A stretch of DNA of 64,000 nucleotides, from NCBI GenBank assembly GCA_018336015.1, contig JAGXQZ010000104.1:57102-121101 (forward strand), in the 5' to 3' direction. The translations under genes were made by a program, and so were the position numbers. This DNA is from Algoriphagus sp. Its GTDB lineage: Bacteria; Bacteroidota; Bacteroidia; Cytophagales; Cyclobacteriaceae. Position 1 is the first letter of the stretch, and each line of letters starts with the position of its first letter. Shown one piece after another: positions 26,948-35,536 of the stretch. The notes beneath the pieces are model-generated. The model was not told the origin of the DNA and ran no database searches. It was given only the letters and a program-made list of their open reading frames with translations.

Positions 26948-28399
26948 TCAAAAAACGTTGATTCGATTGGATAAATAGGAAATAAAGACGGCCAGCAAAG
27001 CCATCCAAAGCACCAGCACTAGCAATGAGTCAAATTGATTGGCACTGACTTCATCGGCTGAAAGAAACCGGGGATGAAAATCAGGAAACTGCTCCCAATA
27101 GTCACTGCTCAACCTGGCCGCCGGATCTGAGGAATTTTTAACCCGGTTGCTGATGAGCTCGATCTGTAGTTCATTCATGGTTTGAGCCAACTGATACCTG
27201 TACGCCTCTGCTTGATCCTGAAAACTCAAATACATTTCGTAATCGGTGCCTGAAAACCCCATGGATAGCTTTTTGATCGCCAAAAAAGGATCTAACCAAG
27301 AAGCAAGCCCTATGACATGGTGTTGGCTTTTATACTGAGCAACCAGATTTTTTTGATGATTTAAAAAGGTCTGGGTACTTAGCCTTTCTCCCTCTCTCAT
27401 CACGTACCCACTGTAATTGAAAGGCAATTGCTTGGTAGAATCGACCCCATAGGCTCTCAGGAGGGAATCTTTCAGAGCGGCATAATGCGGATCATTGGGA
27501 TTATGACTGTCTCCTTGTCGGATCAACTCTTCTTCCACTGCTGTATCAAACTCGATTTTGGAAGGTGTCGGATATACGGCCTGACCTACTACCTGGGCAA
27601 CCTTGGGGATGATTAAGGTGAACATGAGCCAACATCCAATGAGTGAAATCAGGGAAGCTTTTGAAGATTGGCTCTTGGAAGATACCCCTGCCGCGATTAG
27701 GCAGAGGATCAGAAAATAGATCAGATACCCAAAAATCAGCACAAAATACTGCAGAAAAGACTGCCCGATCAGTTCGGTCTCAGGATGAAAAAAAAGCAAA
27801 GCAAAACCCACAAGTACCGGAATTCCAATCAGAGAAAGACTGACTAGAAACAGCCCCAATACCCTTCCCCAAACCAGTTCCAAACCCGTAACGCCCTGGG
27901 TAAATAGGATTTTCAAGGTACCCTGTTCGCGATCTCTAGAAATCAGATCATATCCCCAAAAAAAGATCAACAAAGGGACAAGCACCTGCAATACCATCCC
28001 TGCAGAAAGCTCTCCAAACCTCAACAGCCCATTGGAAAGGTTGGCTTCTGAAAAATTTACCGTATTCTGCTTGTGGGCCTCCAGAAAGATGACATTGCCC
28101 AAATAACTATCCAGCCCATAATCGAAGAAGGCAAGGGGAAATTTTTCACGAAACACTAGGTACCCATAATGAGCCATCCGGTGGGGATGCTTATCGGGAC
28201 TGTTTTCCCATTGTTCACGTACCTCACTTCCCAATGCATGGGTTTGATCGAAATGCTCCGTGAGATTAAAAAATCCCACCAAAAGAACCGTAATCAACAA
28301 AACATTGGTTGCCAAGATCAATACCTTGGCACTGGGCTGTGCCAAAGTATTTTTCAAGACCTGTGCGGCAAGTAGGACTATTTTCTCTCTTCTGCTCAT
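26948..28399 (-). CDS. ABC-2 type permease, DUF3526 family (first)
   Basis: 483 residues, paralogous to the next permease. It has a membrane segment near 25-45, an extracytoplasmic part, the motif SRDREQGTLKILFTQGVTGLELVWGR, further membrane segments to about 275, a second extracytoplasmic region (280-450) and a last segment near 458-475. The pair probably forms a heterodimeric membrane channel powered by the ATPase. It starts 7 bases after the TonB-dependent receptor. Confidence 0.82.
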   Translation of the reverse strand: MSRREKIVLLAAQVLKNTLAQPSAKVLILATNVLLITVLLVGFFNLTEHFDQTHALGSEVREQWENSPDKHPHRMAHYGYLVFREKFPLAFFDYGLDSYLGNVIFLEAHKQNTVNFSEANLSNGLLRFGELSAGMVLQVLVPLLIFFWGYDLISRDREQGTLKILFTQGVTGLELVWGRVLGLFLVSLSLIGIPVLVGFALLFFHPETELIGQSFLQYFVLIFGYLIYFLILCLIAAGVSSKSQSSKASLISLIGCWLMFTLIIPKVAQVVGQAVYPTPSKIEFDTAVEEELIRQGDSHNPNDPHYAALKDSLLRAYGVDSTKQLPFNYSGYVMREGERLSTQTFLNHQKNLVAQYKSQHHVIGLASWLDPFLAIKKLSMGFSGTDYEMYLSFQDQAEAYRYQLAQTMNELQIELISNRVKNSSDPAARLSSDYWEQFPDFHPRFLSADEVSANQFDSLLVLVLWMALLAVFISYLSNRINVF

Positions 28400-28406
28400 G
28401 CCTACC

Positions 28407-30938
28407 TCAGAATTTATAAGTCGCAGTTAACATGAAGTTTCGCGGCGCACCAGGGAACAAACGAGTGAAGTTTTGAGCTCCAAGCCAGTAGGTTTTATTG
28501 GCCAGGTTATTCACGTTAAGCGCCAATTGCAGATTGCTTTTAGTTGGGGCATAATACACTGCCGCATCTACTAACACGAAACCAGGAACTTCAAAATCAC
28601 GGGTAAACCATGGAATCCGGCTGCTTTGTGCCTGAACACCAAGTCCGACACCCAGATTTCTCAGCTTGGACACTTCCCCAAAATTGTATCTCGTCCAAAC
28701 ATTCCCGCTGTTTCTTGGTGTGTTTTCTTTTCGCTGACCTATCAGGTCTTCGTTAAAATCAGAGACGATCTTCGCGTCTATGAAGCTATAGGATGCTGTA
28801 ATCTGCCAGTTTGGTAGTAAATAACCCGTTGCATCCACCTCAAATCCGCGACTTCGGTCAGCACCTCGCTGAACCAATGAATCCGGGAAAGCAGGTAGGT
28901 TGGCATTCATCAGAATGTTTTCCTGATTGATTTCATAGATAGCGGAGTTGATCAAAATTTTACCTTCAAACAATTCAGCTTTCATCCCGACCTCCTTCAG
29001 ATCGCTGATCAACGGCTTGAATCGGGCGGCTGATTCAGCTGCCCAGAAGAAGGCTCCCGTGCTTGGCATCAAGGTCACCGTATTGGACTGTGGCTGCATT
29101 CCTTCAAGGTAAGTAGCATACACATTGACTGATTTACTCACCTCATAGGTCAGACCCAGTCTCGGCAGAAGGACCACATTGGTAAATGATTTCTCATTTG
29201 GCGTATCATAGTTGGTGATATCCTCAAACCATTCATTTCTTAAGCTGACCAAGGCAGAAAACTTTCCCCACTTAAGCTGCTCCTGAAGGTAAATCGCGGA
29301 AGAAGTGGTCAAAGCCGAGGGAACAGCAACTCTGGAGTTGAATCGGTAATCCTGGATGGTAGGCAAAGTAGTGCTTGGATTCGTCAGATTGAAGTAATTG
29401 ACATTTGGCCGAGGGAGTACTTTACCATCAATGGTGATGGTCTGAAAATTAGCCGCGTTGGCTGGATTGAAGGTATTGGACACGCTTCCATCCCGCAGGA
29501 GAAATCCTCTGGCTGCATTTTGTCCTCCACCCTTCAGCTTATTCCAAGAGTGCAAGTCATAGCCGACCACCAGTTTGTGAGAAGTCTCTCCCAAGTCAAA
29601 ATTGAAGTTGAAGTACGCATTTAGGTTATCAATGTTCCAAAGCTGCTGTCTTTGGACAAACTGCATCATCACCAAGCTATTGACCAGCTGACCGGTAATA
29701 TCCCTTGCAAAAGCGTTGGTCGTACGATGCTCCTGCAGATCTTCCTGCCAGGTTTGCTTCATGTACACCGCATTAAAGCTGACTTTCTGCGAGAATTTAT
29801 GATTGAGATTGGCAGTCCAGATCAGTTCATTGGACTTGAAAAAATCATTGGCCGCTCCAAGATTCAAGCTGATTGGGGTGCTGTTGAGGTTGGTTTGTCC
29901 CGGCACAGCCCCAAAAATGGGCTGTCCTCTATCCAGGTTGCCATTCATTGAGCTGTAAATCAATTCGGTATTGATCGAAGTTTTGTCTGTTGGCAGGTAG
30001 GTAAACGAAGGGGCGACCAACACCGAATTATTCCTCACATAATCTCTGAAAGAACCCGCCTCTTGGTATGCGGCATTCAATCGGTAAAGTAGGGTTTTGG
30101 AGGAATTAAGCGGACCTGTAAAATCAAGCGTACCTCTCATCGTACGGAAACTACCTGCACTGAGGCTGATTTCTTTGCGATCTTCCGAAAGCGGCTTTTT
30201 GGTCACCATATTGATGCTTCCTCCCGGATCTGTACTGGCAAAAGTGACCGATGCCGGGCCTTTTAATACCTCCACTCGCTCTATGTGAGTCGTCAAGGGC
30301 TGAAGGAAATAAAACTGACGAGTTCGTAACCCATTGATGATTTGTCCTTCTTCATTTTGGCTGATACCTCGGATGGCATATTGGTTGTAAAAACTGGAAG
30401 GAGTCACGCCACTGACGATTTTTACCGCATCGGCCAGTTGGAATGCCTGCCTGTCACGGATCAATTCCTTGGTAACTGTCCCCATTGATTGAGGAAGTTC
30501 CTTATTTGGAATAGCAATTTTGGTTGCTGAAAAACTGTACTCACTGGTGTAATCTTGTCTGGCACGACCGACTACTTCGACTTCTTGGAGGTTGAGCGCA
30601 GAAGAAGTCAGTAGAATATTCAGTGGCTTCTCCAATGTACCGACATTTACTTCTTGCTCATACGTCTGGTAGCTCATAGATGAAATCACCAGCTTGTACC
30701 TTTCTGAAAGAAGATTTGAAAAGGTAAACTTCCCATCTAAATCCGTGATTTCGATCCGCGATTCGGCATCTGAAACCAGCCGAACATTCATGTTGATGAC
30801 AGGGAGACCTTTGGAGTCTTTGAGGTAACCTGAAAATTGATTTTGCCCAAAAACATTTCCTGTGAAACAGAGAATAAACATCAAGAAAATCAGATTCTTA
30901 TAATAAGAAAGGTTGAAAAACAATCGGATTGTTTTCAT
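28407..30938 (-). CDS. TonB-dependent siderophore-type receptor with N-terminal CarboxypepD_reg-like domain
   Basis: 843 residues from ATG 30938 (MKTIRLFFNLSYYKN, signal ending NVFGQ); an upstream in-frame ATG at 31019 would add 27 residues before the signal. Residues about 25-105 are a carboxypeptidase-regulatory-like beta domain (FSGYLKDSKGLPVINMNV). The plug domain follows (VKIVSGVTPSSFYNQYAIRGIS, VEVLKGPASVTFASTDPGGSINMVTKKPL), then a 22-strand-type barrel ending RNFMLTATYKF. The plug pattern is that of FhuA/FoxA-like siderophore receptors. It heads an operon with two DUF3526 permeases, an ATPase and VanX. The ligand is unknown. Confidence 0.9.
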   Translation of the reverse strand: MKTIRLFFNLSYYKNLIFLMFILCFTGNVFGQNQFSGYLKDSKGLPVINMNVRLVSDAESRIEITDLDGKFTFSNLLSERYKLVISSMSYQTYEQEVNVGTLEKPLNILLTSSALNLQEVEVVGRARQDYTSEYSFSATKIAIPNKELPQSMGTVTKELIRDRQAFQLADAVKIVSGVTPSSFYNQYAIRGISQNEEGQIINGLRTRQFYFLQPLTTHIERVEVLKGPASVTFASTDPGGSINMVTKKPLSEDRKEISLSAGSFRTMRGTLDFTGPLNSSKTLLYRLNAAYQEAGSFRDYVRNNSVLVAPSFTYLPTDKTSINTELIYSSMNGNLDRGQPIFGAVPGQTNLNSTPISLNLGAANDFFKSNELIWTANLNHKFSQKVSFNAVYMKQTWQEDLQEHRTTNAFARDITGQLVNSLVMMQFVQRQQLWNIDNLNAYFNFNFDLGETSHKLVVGYDLHSWNKLKGGGQNAARGFLLRDGSVSNTFNPANAANFQTITIDGKVLPRPNVNYFNLTNPSTTLPTIQDYRFNSRVAVPSALTTSSAIYLQEQLKWGKFSALVSLRNEWFEDITNYDTPNEKSFTNVVLLPRLGLTYEVSKSVNVYATYLEGMQPQSNTVTLMPSTGAFFWAAESAARFKPLISDLKEVGMKAELFEGKILINSAIYEINQENILMNANLPAFPDSLVQRGADRSRGFEVDATGYLLPNWQITASYSFIDAKIVSDFNEDLIGQRKENTPRNSGNVWTRYNFGEVSKLRNLGVGLGVQAQSSRIPWFTRDFEVPGFVLVDAAVYYAPTKSNLQLALNVNNLANKTYWLGAQNFTRLFPGAPRNFMLTATYKF

Positions 30939-31030
30939 AGAGAGGTTGGATTGTTTGGTGGGATTACTGGAAAACAGATTTTTGACCTTGGCTAAGAAAT
31001 GGAATAAATAAACCGCCATTTTCTCATTTA

Positions 31031-31102
31031 TTTATGCAACATACTTGCGCAATTTTGTTGCAAGAATATCAAAAAATTAATACTGAAACAATGTTGCATA
31101 AA
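31031..31102. promoter_or_regulatory. Cluster of TTGCAA-type palindromes upstream of the receptor operon
   Basis: Exact inverted 12-mers TTTATGCAACAT (31031-31042) and ATGTTGCATAAA (31091-31102) bracket the palindromes TTGCGCAA (31045-31052) and TTGCAA (31058-31063, inside TTGTTGCAAG). All lie 90-165 bases before the receptor start, where a metal-responsive or other repressor might bind (inference). The rest of the gap up to 31395 shows only a -7-like TATCTTTA (31343-31350) for the symporter. Confidence 0.55.
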
Positions 31103-31395
31103 AACTTATTAAAAAAACAAAGGGGTCTCAGCCGAGGAAATAAATCCCACAATATTTGAGAGACAAATCCCCTGTTTAAATTCTTATCCAAAGCCCATTC
31201 TTGCCATCGTGAAGACCACTAAGCAGGCAGGAAACAAGTAATTGGAACACGATTCAAGGCTTTGAACTCATTTTTTCCATCCAGTGCTTTTCCAAGGACC
31301 CTAAAAAACCGCAATTCGTCCAAATACTTCAAAAGAAGCCCCTATCTTTAGCCACCTAATTTTGAAACAACTATCAGCTATCCTTTCCTTAATTC

Positions 31396-32790
31396 ATGGA
31401 AGAAATTATTAACTCACTCAACGGGCTCATTTGGAGCAATGCGTTGATTTTGCTCTGCCTAGGAGCAGGAATTTACTTTTCATTTGTTACCAAATTTGTC
31501 CAAGTCCGATACTTCGGAGATATGGTCAAGCTTCTCTTCAAAGGCAAATCATCCGAGCAAGGCGTATCTTCTTTTCAGGCTTTTGCCTTGGCACTTTCGG
31601 GACGAATTGGCACGGGAAATATTGCCGGAGTAGCTACAGCTATTGCCATGGGAGGCCCCGGATCAGTTTTTTGGATGTGGGCGATTGCGTTTCTTGGTTC
31701 TGCCTCAGCTTACATCGAGGCCACCTTGGGACAGATCTACAAGGAAGTAAAAGATGGCCAATACCGAGGTGGGCCTGCTTTTTACATTGAAAAAGGACTG
31801 GGGATCAAATGGTATGCTTCCCTTTTTGCAGTAGTAACGATCTTGAGTATGGCGGTTTTACTACCCGGCGTACAGAGCAATAGCATCGCTTTGAGTATGA
31901 AAAGCGCGTTTCAAGTGCCAGTGGAGGTCACTGGAGGGGTGGTCATCGTATTCCTGGCGATGATCATTTTTGGAGGGGTCAAGCGCATCGGTAAAGTGGC
32001 GGAGTTTGTAGTTCCATTCATGGCACTCGGCTATATTCTCTTGGCACAGATCATCATGATTTTGAATTATGAAAAAATCCCAGAGGTAATTTCTCTGATC
32101 GTCACTTCAGCCTTCAATTTGGAAGCTGCTTATTCCGGAGTCTTTGGTTTGGCTATTTCTTGGGGAATCAAAAGAGGAATCTACTCCAATGAAGCAGGTC
32201 AGGGTACCGCACCGCATGCAGCAGCAGCAGCTGAGGTAAGTCATCCCGCCAAGCAAGGATTGGTACAAGCTTTTTCCGTTTATATCGACACCTTATTTGT
32301 CTGCACAGCCACTGCATTTATGATTCTTTTTACAGGACAATACAACGTGGCCAATCCCGAAGGTGGATTTATTGTGGAAAATATTCCTGGTGTGAGCATC
32401 GGCCCTGAGTTCACCCAAATGGCTATTTCTACCCATTTCCCTTCGATCGGTGCTGGATTTGTGGCTTTTGCCTTGATGTTTTTTGCCTTTACTACGATCA
32501 TGGCATACTACTATATCGCAGAGACCAACTTAAGCTTTCTCCAAAAATCAGGAACAAGAAAATGGAGTGTGTATTTGCTGAGGTTTTTGATTTTGGGTGC
32601 GACATTTTATGGGTCTAGCCGCACCGCCGAGCTCGCTTGGACACTAGGTGATATTGGCGTTGGCTTGATGGCTTGGCTCAATGTGATAGCGATTCTATTG
32701 CTCCGTAAGCCGGCCTTAAAGGCACTAAAAGATTACCAAGCACAAAAGAAAGCTGGAAAAGATCCAGTATACGACTACAAGGATATCTAA
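31396..32790 (+). CDS. Sodium:alanine symporter family protein (AGCS)
   Basis: 464 residues, polytopic (about 10-11 segments). Family signatures are the N-terminal NALILLCLGAGIYFSFVTKFVQVRYF and FALALSGRIGTGNIAGVATAIAMGGPGSVFWMW, plus the later GIKRGIYSNEAGQGTAPHAAAAAEVSHPAKQG. It carries alanine or glycine into the cell with Na+. It is a single gene with its own terminator. Confidence 0.93.
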   Translation: MEEIINSLNGLIWSNALILLCLGAGIYFSFVTKFVQVRYFGDMVKLLFKGKSSEQGVSSFQAFALALSGRIGTGNIAGVATAIAMGGPGSVFWMWAIAFLGSASAYIEATLGQIYKEVKDGQYRGGPAFYIEKGLGIKWYASLFAVVTILSMAVLLPGVQSNSIALSMKSAFQVPVEVTGGVVIVFLAMIIFGGVKRIGKVAEFVVPFMALGYILLAQIIMILNYEKIPEVISLIVTSAFNLEAAYSGVFGLAISWGIKRGIYSNEAGQGTAPHAAAAAEVSHPAKQGLVQAFSVYIDTLFVCTATAFMILFTGQYNVANPEGGFIVENIPGVSIGPEFTQMAISTHFPSIGAGFVAFALMFFAFTTIMAYYYIAETNLSFLQKSGTRKWSVYLLRFLILGATFYGSSRTAELAWTLGDIGVGLMAWLNVIAILLLRKPALKALKDYQAQKKAGKDPVYDYKDI

Positions 32791-32812
32791 CTAAATCACA
32801 TCACTTGGACTG

Positions 32813-32841
32813 AAGGCGGGATTTTTTCCCGCTTTTTTTTT
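32813..32841 (+). terminator. Terminator of the alanine symporter gene
   Basis: GCGGG/CCCGC stem around a T-rich loop (32816-32832) followed by nine T. Confidence 0.75.
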
Positions 32842-32936
32842 CTGAAGGACTAACTTCCTTTTTTAAAGACATTCAATTCAGTAAAGGACAGCGCATTGAA
32901 GTCAAATTCTTAACTTTTGACAAAACCACTTGCTCC

Positions 32937-34463
32937 ATGGCTCTGTATCTCCTAGCGCTTTTGATGAATGCTTTTTCATTTTCACCCCAAGAGAAAGACC
33001 CTCCTTCCAGGCCAAACATTGTCCTGATTTTTGCTGATGACCTAGGCTGGTCCGATATCGGTTCGTTTGGAAGTGAAGTGGAAACACCCAACCTCGATTG
33101 GTTGGCTGCCAACGGGGTTCGATTTACCCAGATGTACAATACCTCCAAATGCAATCCTTCCCGAGCAGCCCTGATGACAGGGCTCTATGCCCAGCAGGTG
33201 GGCTACGAAGCCACGTATCAGCAACCTCTGAAAAATGCCGCTACCCTGGGAGAAGTATTGAAATCGGCAGGTTATCGCACCCTTTGGGCAGGAAAGAACC
33301 ACGGCGCCGATCATCCTATGGATCGTGGCTTTGACCATTATTACGGTCTTATGGAAGGAGCTTCCAATCACTTCAATCCAGGCCCGAAACGGGAAAACGA
33401 ACCTCAGCCTGCCCAAAAACGACCAGACAGGCCCTTCTACGATGACCGAACTCTAATGCAGCCCTATAGTCCACCCGCAGATTATTACTCCACAGACTAT
33501 TTTACCAAGTATGCACTGAAGTGGCTAGACGAGTATCAGGAGGAAAAAAATCCCTTTTTCCTATACCTGGCCTACACCGCTCCCCACGACCCCTTGATGG
33601 CTTGGCCGGAAGACATCGCCAAATACAAAGGCAAGTATTCGGAAGGCTATGAAGTCATCCGACAGCGTCGATTTGAGAAACAAAAATCGCTAAAGTTGAT
33701 CCCTGAAAATGCTATCCTAACCAAACCTACCCACGTTCCTTGGGTCTCTCTTTCGGATTCTCTAAAGAAAATCGAAGCTCAAAAAATGGAAGTCTATGCC
33801 GCCATGATCGATCGGATGGATCAAAAAATAGGAGAAATTATTCAAAAGCTTCGAGAGCAAGGAAAATTAGAACAAACGGTTTTCATCTTTTTGGCGGACA
33901 ATGGTGCCTCGGGAGAAGTGGTTACCCTGCCGGGAAATGGAAAAATAGGTTCTATAGGTCAATGGACTTCTCTTGGGGAAGATTGGGCCAATGTGGGGAA
34001 CACCCCTCTCCGATTTTTTAAAAATTACTCCTACGAAGGAGGCATCAAAACCCCCTTGATTATCTCCTGGCCTTCCGGATTAGGCCATCGAAATGAGATT
34101 AATCCTTTCCCAGCTCACCTCATTGATATCATGCCAACCCTAGCCGAACTGGCAGGGGCAACCTACCCGAAAATGGTAAAGGGCAAAGCTGTTTTACCCG
34201 CAGCTGGAGAGAGTTTGTTACCCGCACTGAGATTGGAAAAAACTGCACGACAGCAGCCAATTTTCTGGGAATGGTCGGTGGGGAGAGCCGTCAGGAAAGA
34301 GGATTGGAAACTGGTCGCTCATGGTAAAAACAGTCCTTGGGAGCTCTATAACCTAGCCTCTGATCCCTTTGAAACAAAAAACTTGGCGGAGAAATTACCT
34401 CAACTGGTGACTGAAATGGACAAGTTATTCCAAGCTTGGAAAAATCAAGTAAGCACAAATTAA
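32937..34463 (+). CDS. Arylsulfatase (S1 sulfatase)
   Basis: 508 residues with an N-terminal hydrophobic signal-like stretch (MALYLLALLMNAFSFS). Metal-binding Asp pair in IVLIFADDLGW; formylglycine motif CNPSR (72-76) matches C-x-P-S-R with RAALMTG following, so the residue would be matured by an anaerobic or FGE-type activator not encoded here. Later FLADNGASGE and GGIKTPLIISWP are typical. The C-terminal WKLVAHG..PWELYNLASDPFETKNLA is the standard sulfatase end. It hydrolyses sulfate esters in the periplasm; there are no polysaccharide-utilisation neighbours. Confidence 0.93.
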   Translation: MALYLLALLMNAFSFSPQEKDPPSRPNIVLIFADDLGWSDIGSFGSEVETPNLDWLAANGVRFTQMYNTSKCNPSRAALMTGLYAQQVGYEATYQQPLKNAATLGEVLKSAGYRTLWAGKNHGADHPMDRGFDHYYGLMEGASNHFNPGPKRENEPQPAQKRPDRPFYDDRTLMQPYSPPADYYSTDYFTKYALKWLDEYQEEKNPFFLYLAYTAPHDPLMAWPEDIAKYKGKYSEGYEVIRQRRFEKQKSLKLIPENAILTKPTHVPWVSLSDSLKKIEAQKMEVYAAMIDRMDQKIGEIIQKLREQGKLEQTVFIFLADNGASGEVVTLPGNGKIGSIGQWTSLGEDWANVGNTPLRFFKNYSYEGGIKTPLIISWPSGLGHRNEINPFPAHLIDIMPTLAELAGATYPKMVKGKAVLPAAGESLLPALRLEKTARQQPIFWEWSVGRAVRKEDWKLVAHGKNSPWELYNLASDPFETKNLAEKLPQLVTEMDKLFQAWKNQVSTN

Positions 34464-34483
34464 CCTCCTGCCAACTCTACCGA

Positions 34484-34627
34484 ATGAAAGAAAACACCAC
34501 CCTTTGGATCGTCACCACCATCATCGCACTTCACTTTGTGATTGGCGTGGGCTTACTTGTTTATAAAATCTTGGGAGCAAAATCTCCTGAAAAGGCTGAG
34601 CAGCAGGACGAATCAACCCCTTCGTGA
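34484..34627 (+). CDS. Small single-pass membrane protein, hypothetical
   Basis: 47 residues from ATG 34484 (MKENTTLW). One membrane helix (about 8-30, IVTTIIALHFVIGVGLLVYKIL) and an acidic tail. It starts 20 bases after the sulfatase stop, in the same direction. No known family. It could be a short accessory membrane peptide or merely an open frame; the hydrophobic segment and position favour a real gene. Confidence 0.5.
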   Translation: MKENTTLWIVTTIIALHFVIGVGLLVYKILGAKSPEKAEQQDESTPS

Positions 34628-34717
34628 AGTTTGTGTAAACTTATCTCCTTTTGCAAAAAACCTTATGCACCTTTTTTTAACTTGGACAAGTTTTGCTCCA
34701 CTTCATCCTACTCAAAA

Positions 34718-35497
34718 ATGAAAAACACTTTACTCTTACTAGCCATGGTCCTTGTCACTTCCTTGTCTTTTGCCCAAAGTAGCTTTCATGTGAATAAAGT
34801 GATTGCACACCGTGGAGCTTGGAAAGCCCAAGGCCTTCCTCAAAATTCCTTGGCTTCCCTTCGCGAAGCTATCCGACTTCAATGCGAAGGTTCGGAGTTT
34901 GATGTGTGGATGACGGCTGATGAGGTTTTGGTAGTGAATCACGATCATGATTTTCAGGGAATAGAAATCGAAACCTCCACTTATGAGCAGCTTTTAACCA
35001 AGAAACTTCCCAACGGGGAAAAGATTCCCACCTTGGAAGAGTACTTGACCGAAGGCATGAAGCAGACAGGAACCAAACTCATATTGGAGTTCAAACCCTC
35101 CCGAATCAGTGTAGCTCGAAGCGAGCGAGTCGGAGAACTATCCGTAAAGACTGTTCAAAAACTGGGAGCTGAAAAATGGGTAGATTACATCACCTTCAGC
35201 TACGAAGGAGGACTTAAAGCCATCGCTACTGACCCAAATGCGAACGTGGCCTATCTCAACGGAGACAAGTCTCCCGCCGAACTAAAGGAAGCTGGATTTT
35301 TCGGATTTGACTATAACATCAGAGTACTCAAAAACAAACCCCAATGGATCAAGGAAGCACATGCTTTGGGCCTGACTACCAATGCCTGGACAGTCAATCT
35401 GCTGGAAGACATGGCATGGCTGCTGGAGCAAAAAGTAAACTTCATCACCACGGACGAACCCGAACTCCTGTTTATCGTCATCAAAGACACGCAATAA
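34718..35497 (+). CDS. Glycerophosphodiester phosphodiesterase, secreted
   Basis: 259 residues; ATG 34718 begins the signal peptide (MKNTLLLLAMVLVTSLSFAQ), and the upstream extension is not signal-like. GDPD fold: HRGAWKAQG..QNSLASLREAI, EFDVWMT with the metal-binding Glu/Asp, NHDHDF histidine, then LILEFKP and AWTVN. The family normally has PENT where QNS is seen here. It hydrolyses deacylated phospholipids to glycerol-3-phosphate and an alcohol in the periplasm. Confidence 0.9.
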   Translation: MKNTLLLLAMVLVTSLSFAQSSFHVNKVIAHRGAWKAQGLPQNSLASLREAIRLQCEGSEFDVWMTADEVLVVNHDHDFQGIEIETSTYEQLLTKKLPNGEKIPTLEEYLTEGMKQTGTKLILEFKPSRISVARSERVGELSVKTVQKLGAEKWVDYITFSYEGGLKAIATDPNANVAYLNGDKSPAELKEAGFFGFDYNIRVLKNKPQWIKEAHALGLTTNAWTVNLLEDMAWLLEQKVNFITTDEPELLFIVIKDTQ

Positions 35498-35499
35498 GC

Positions 35500-35531
35500 A
35501 AAAAGCCCCGACTAGTAGATCGGGGCTTTTT
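35500..35531. terminator. Bidirectional terminator between convergent genes
   Basis: Perfect stem AAAAAGCCCCGA/TCGGGGCTTTTT around CTAGTAGA. It gives a U-tract on both strands and serves the phosphodiesterase and the fumarylacetoacetase. Confidence 0.9.
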
Positions 35532-35536
35532 GATTC

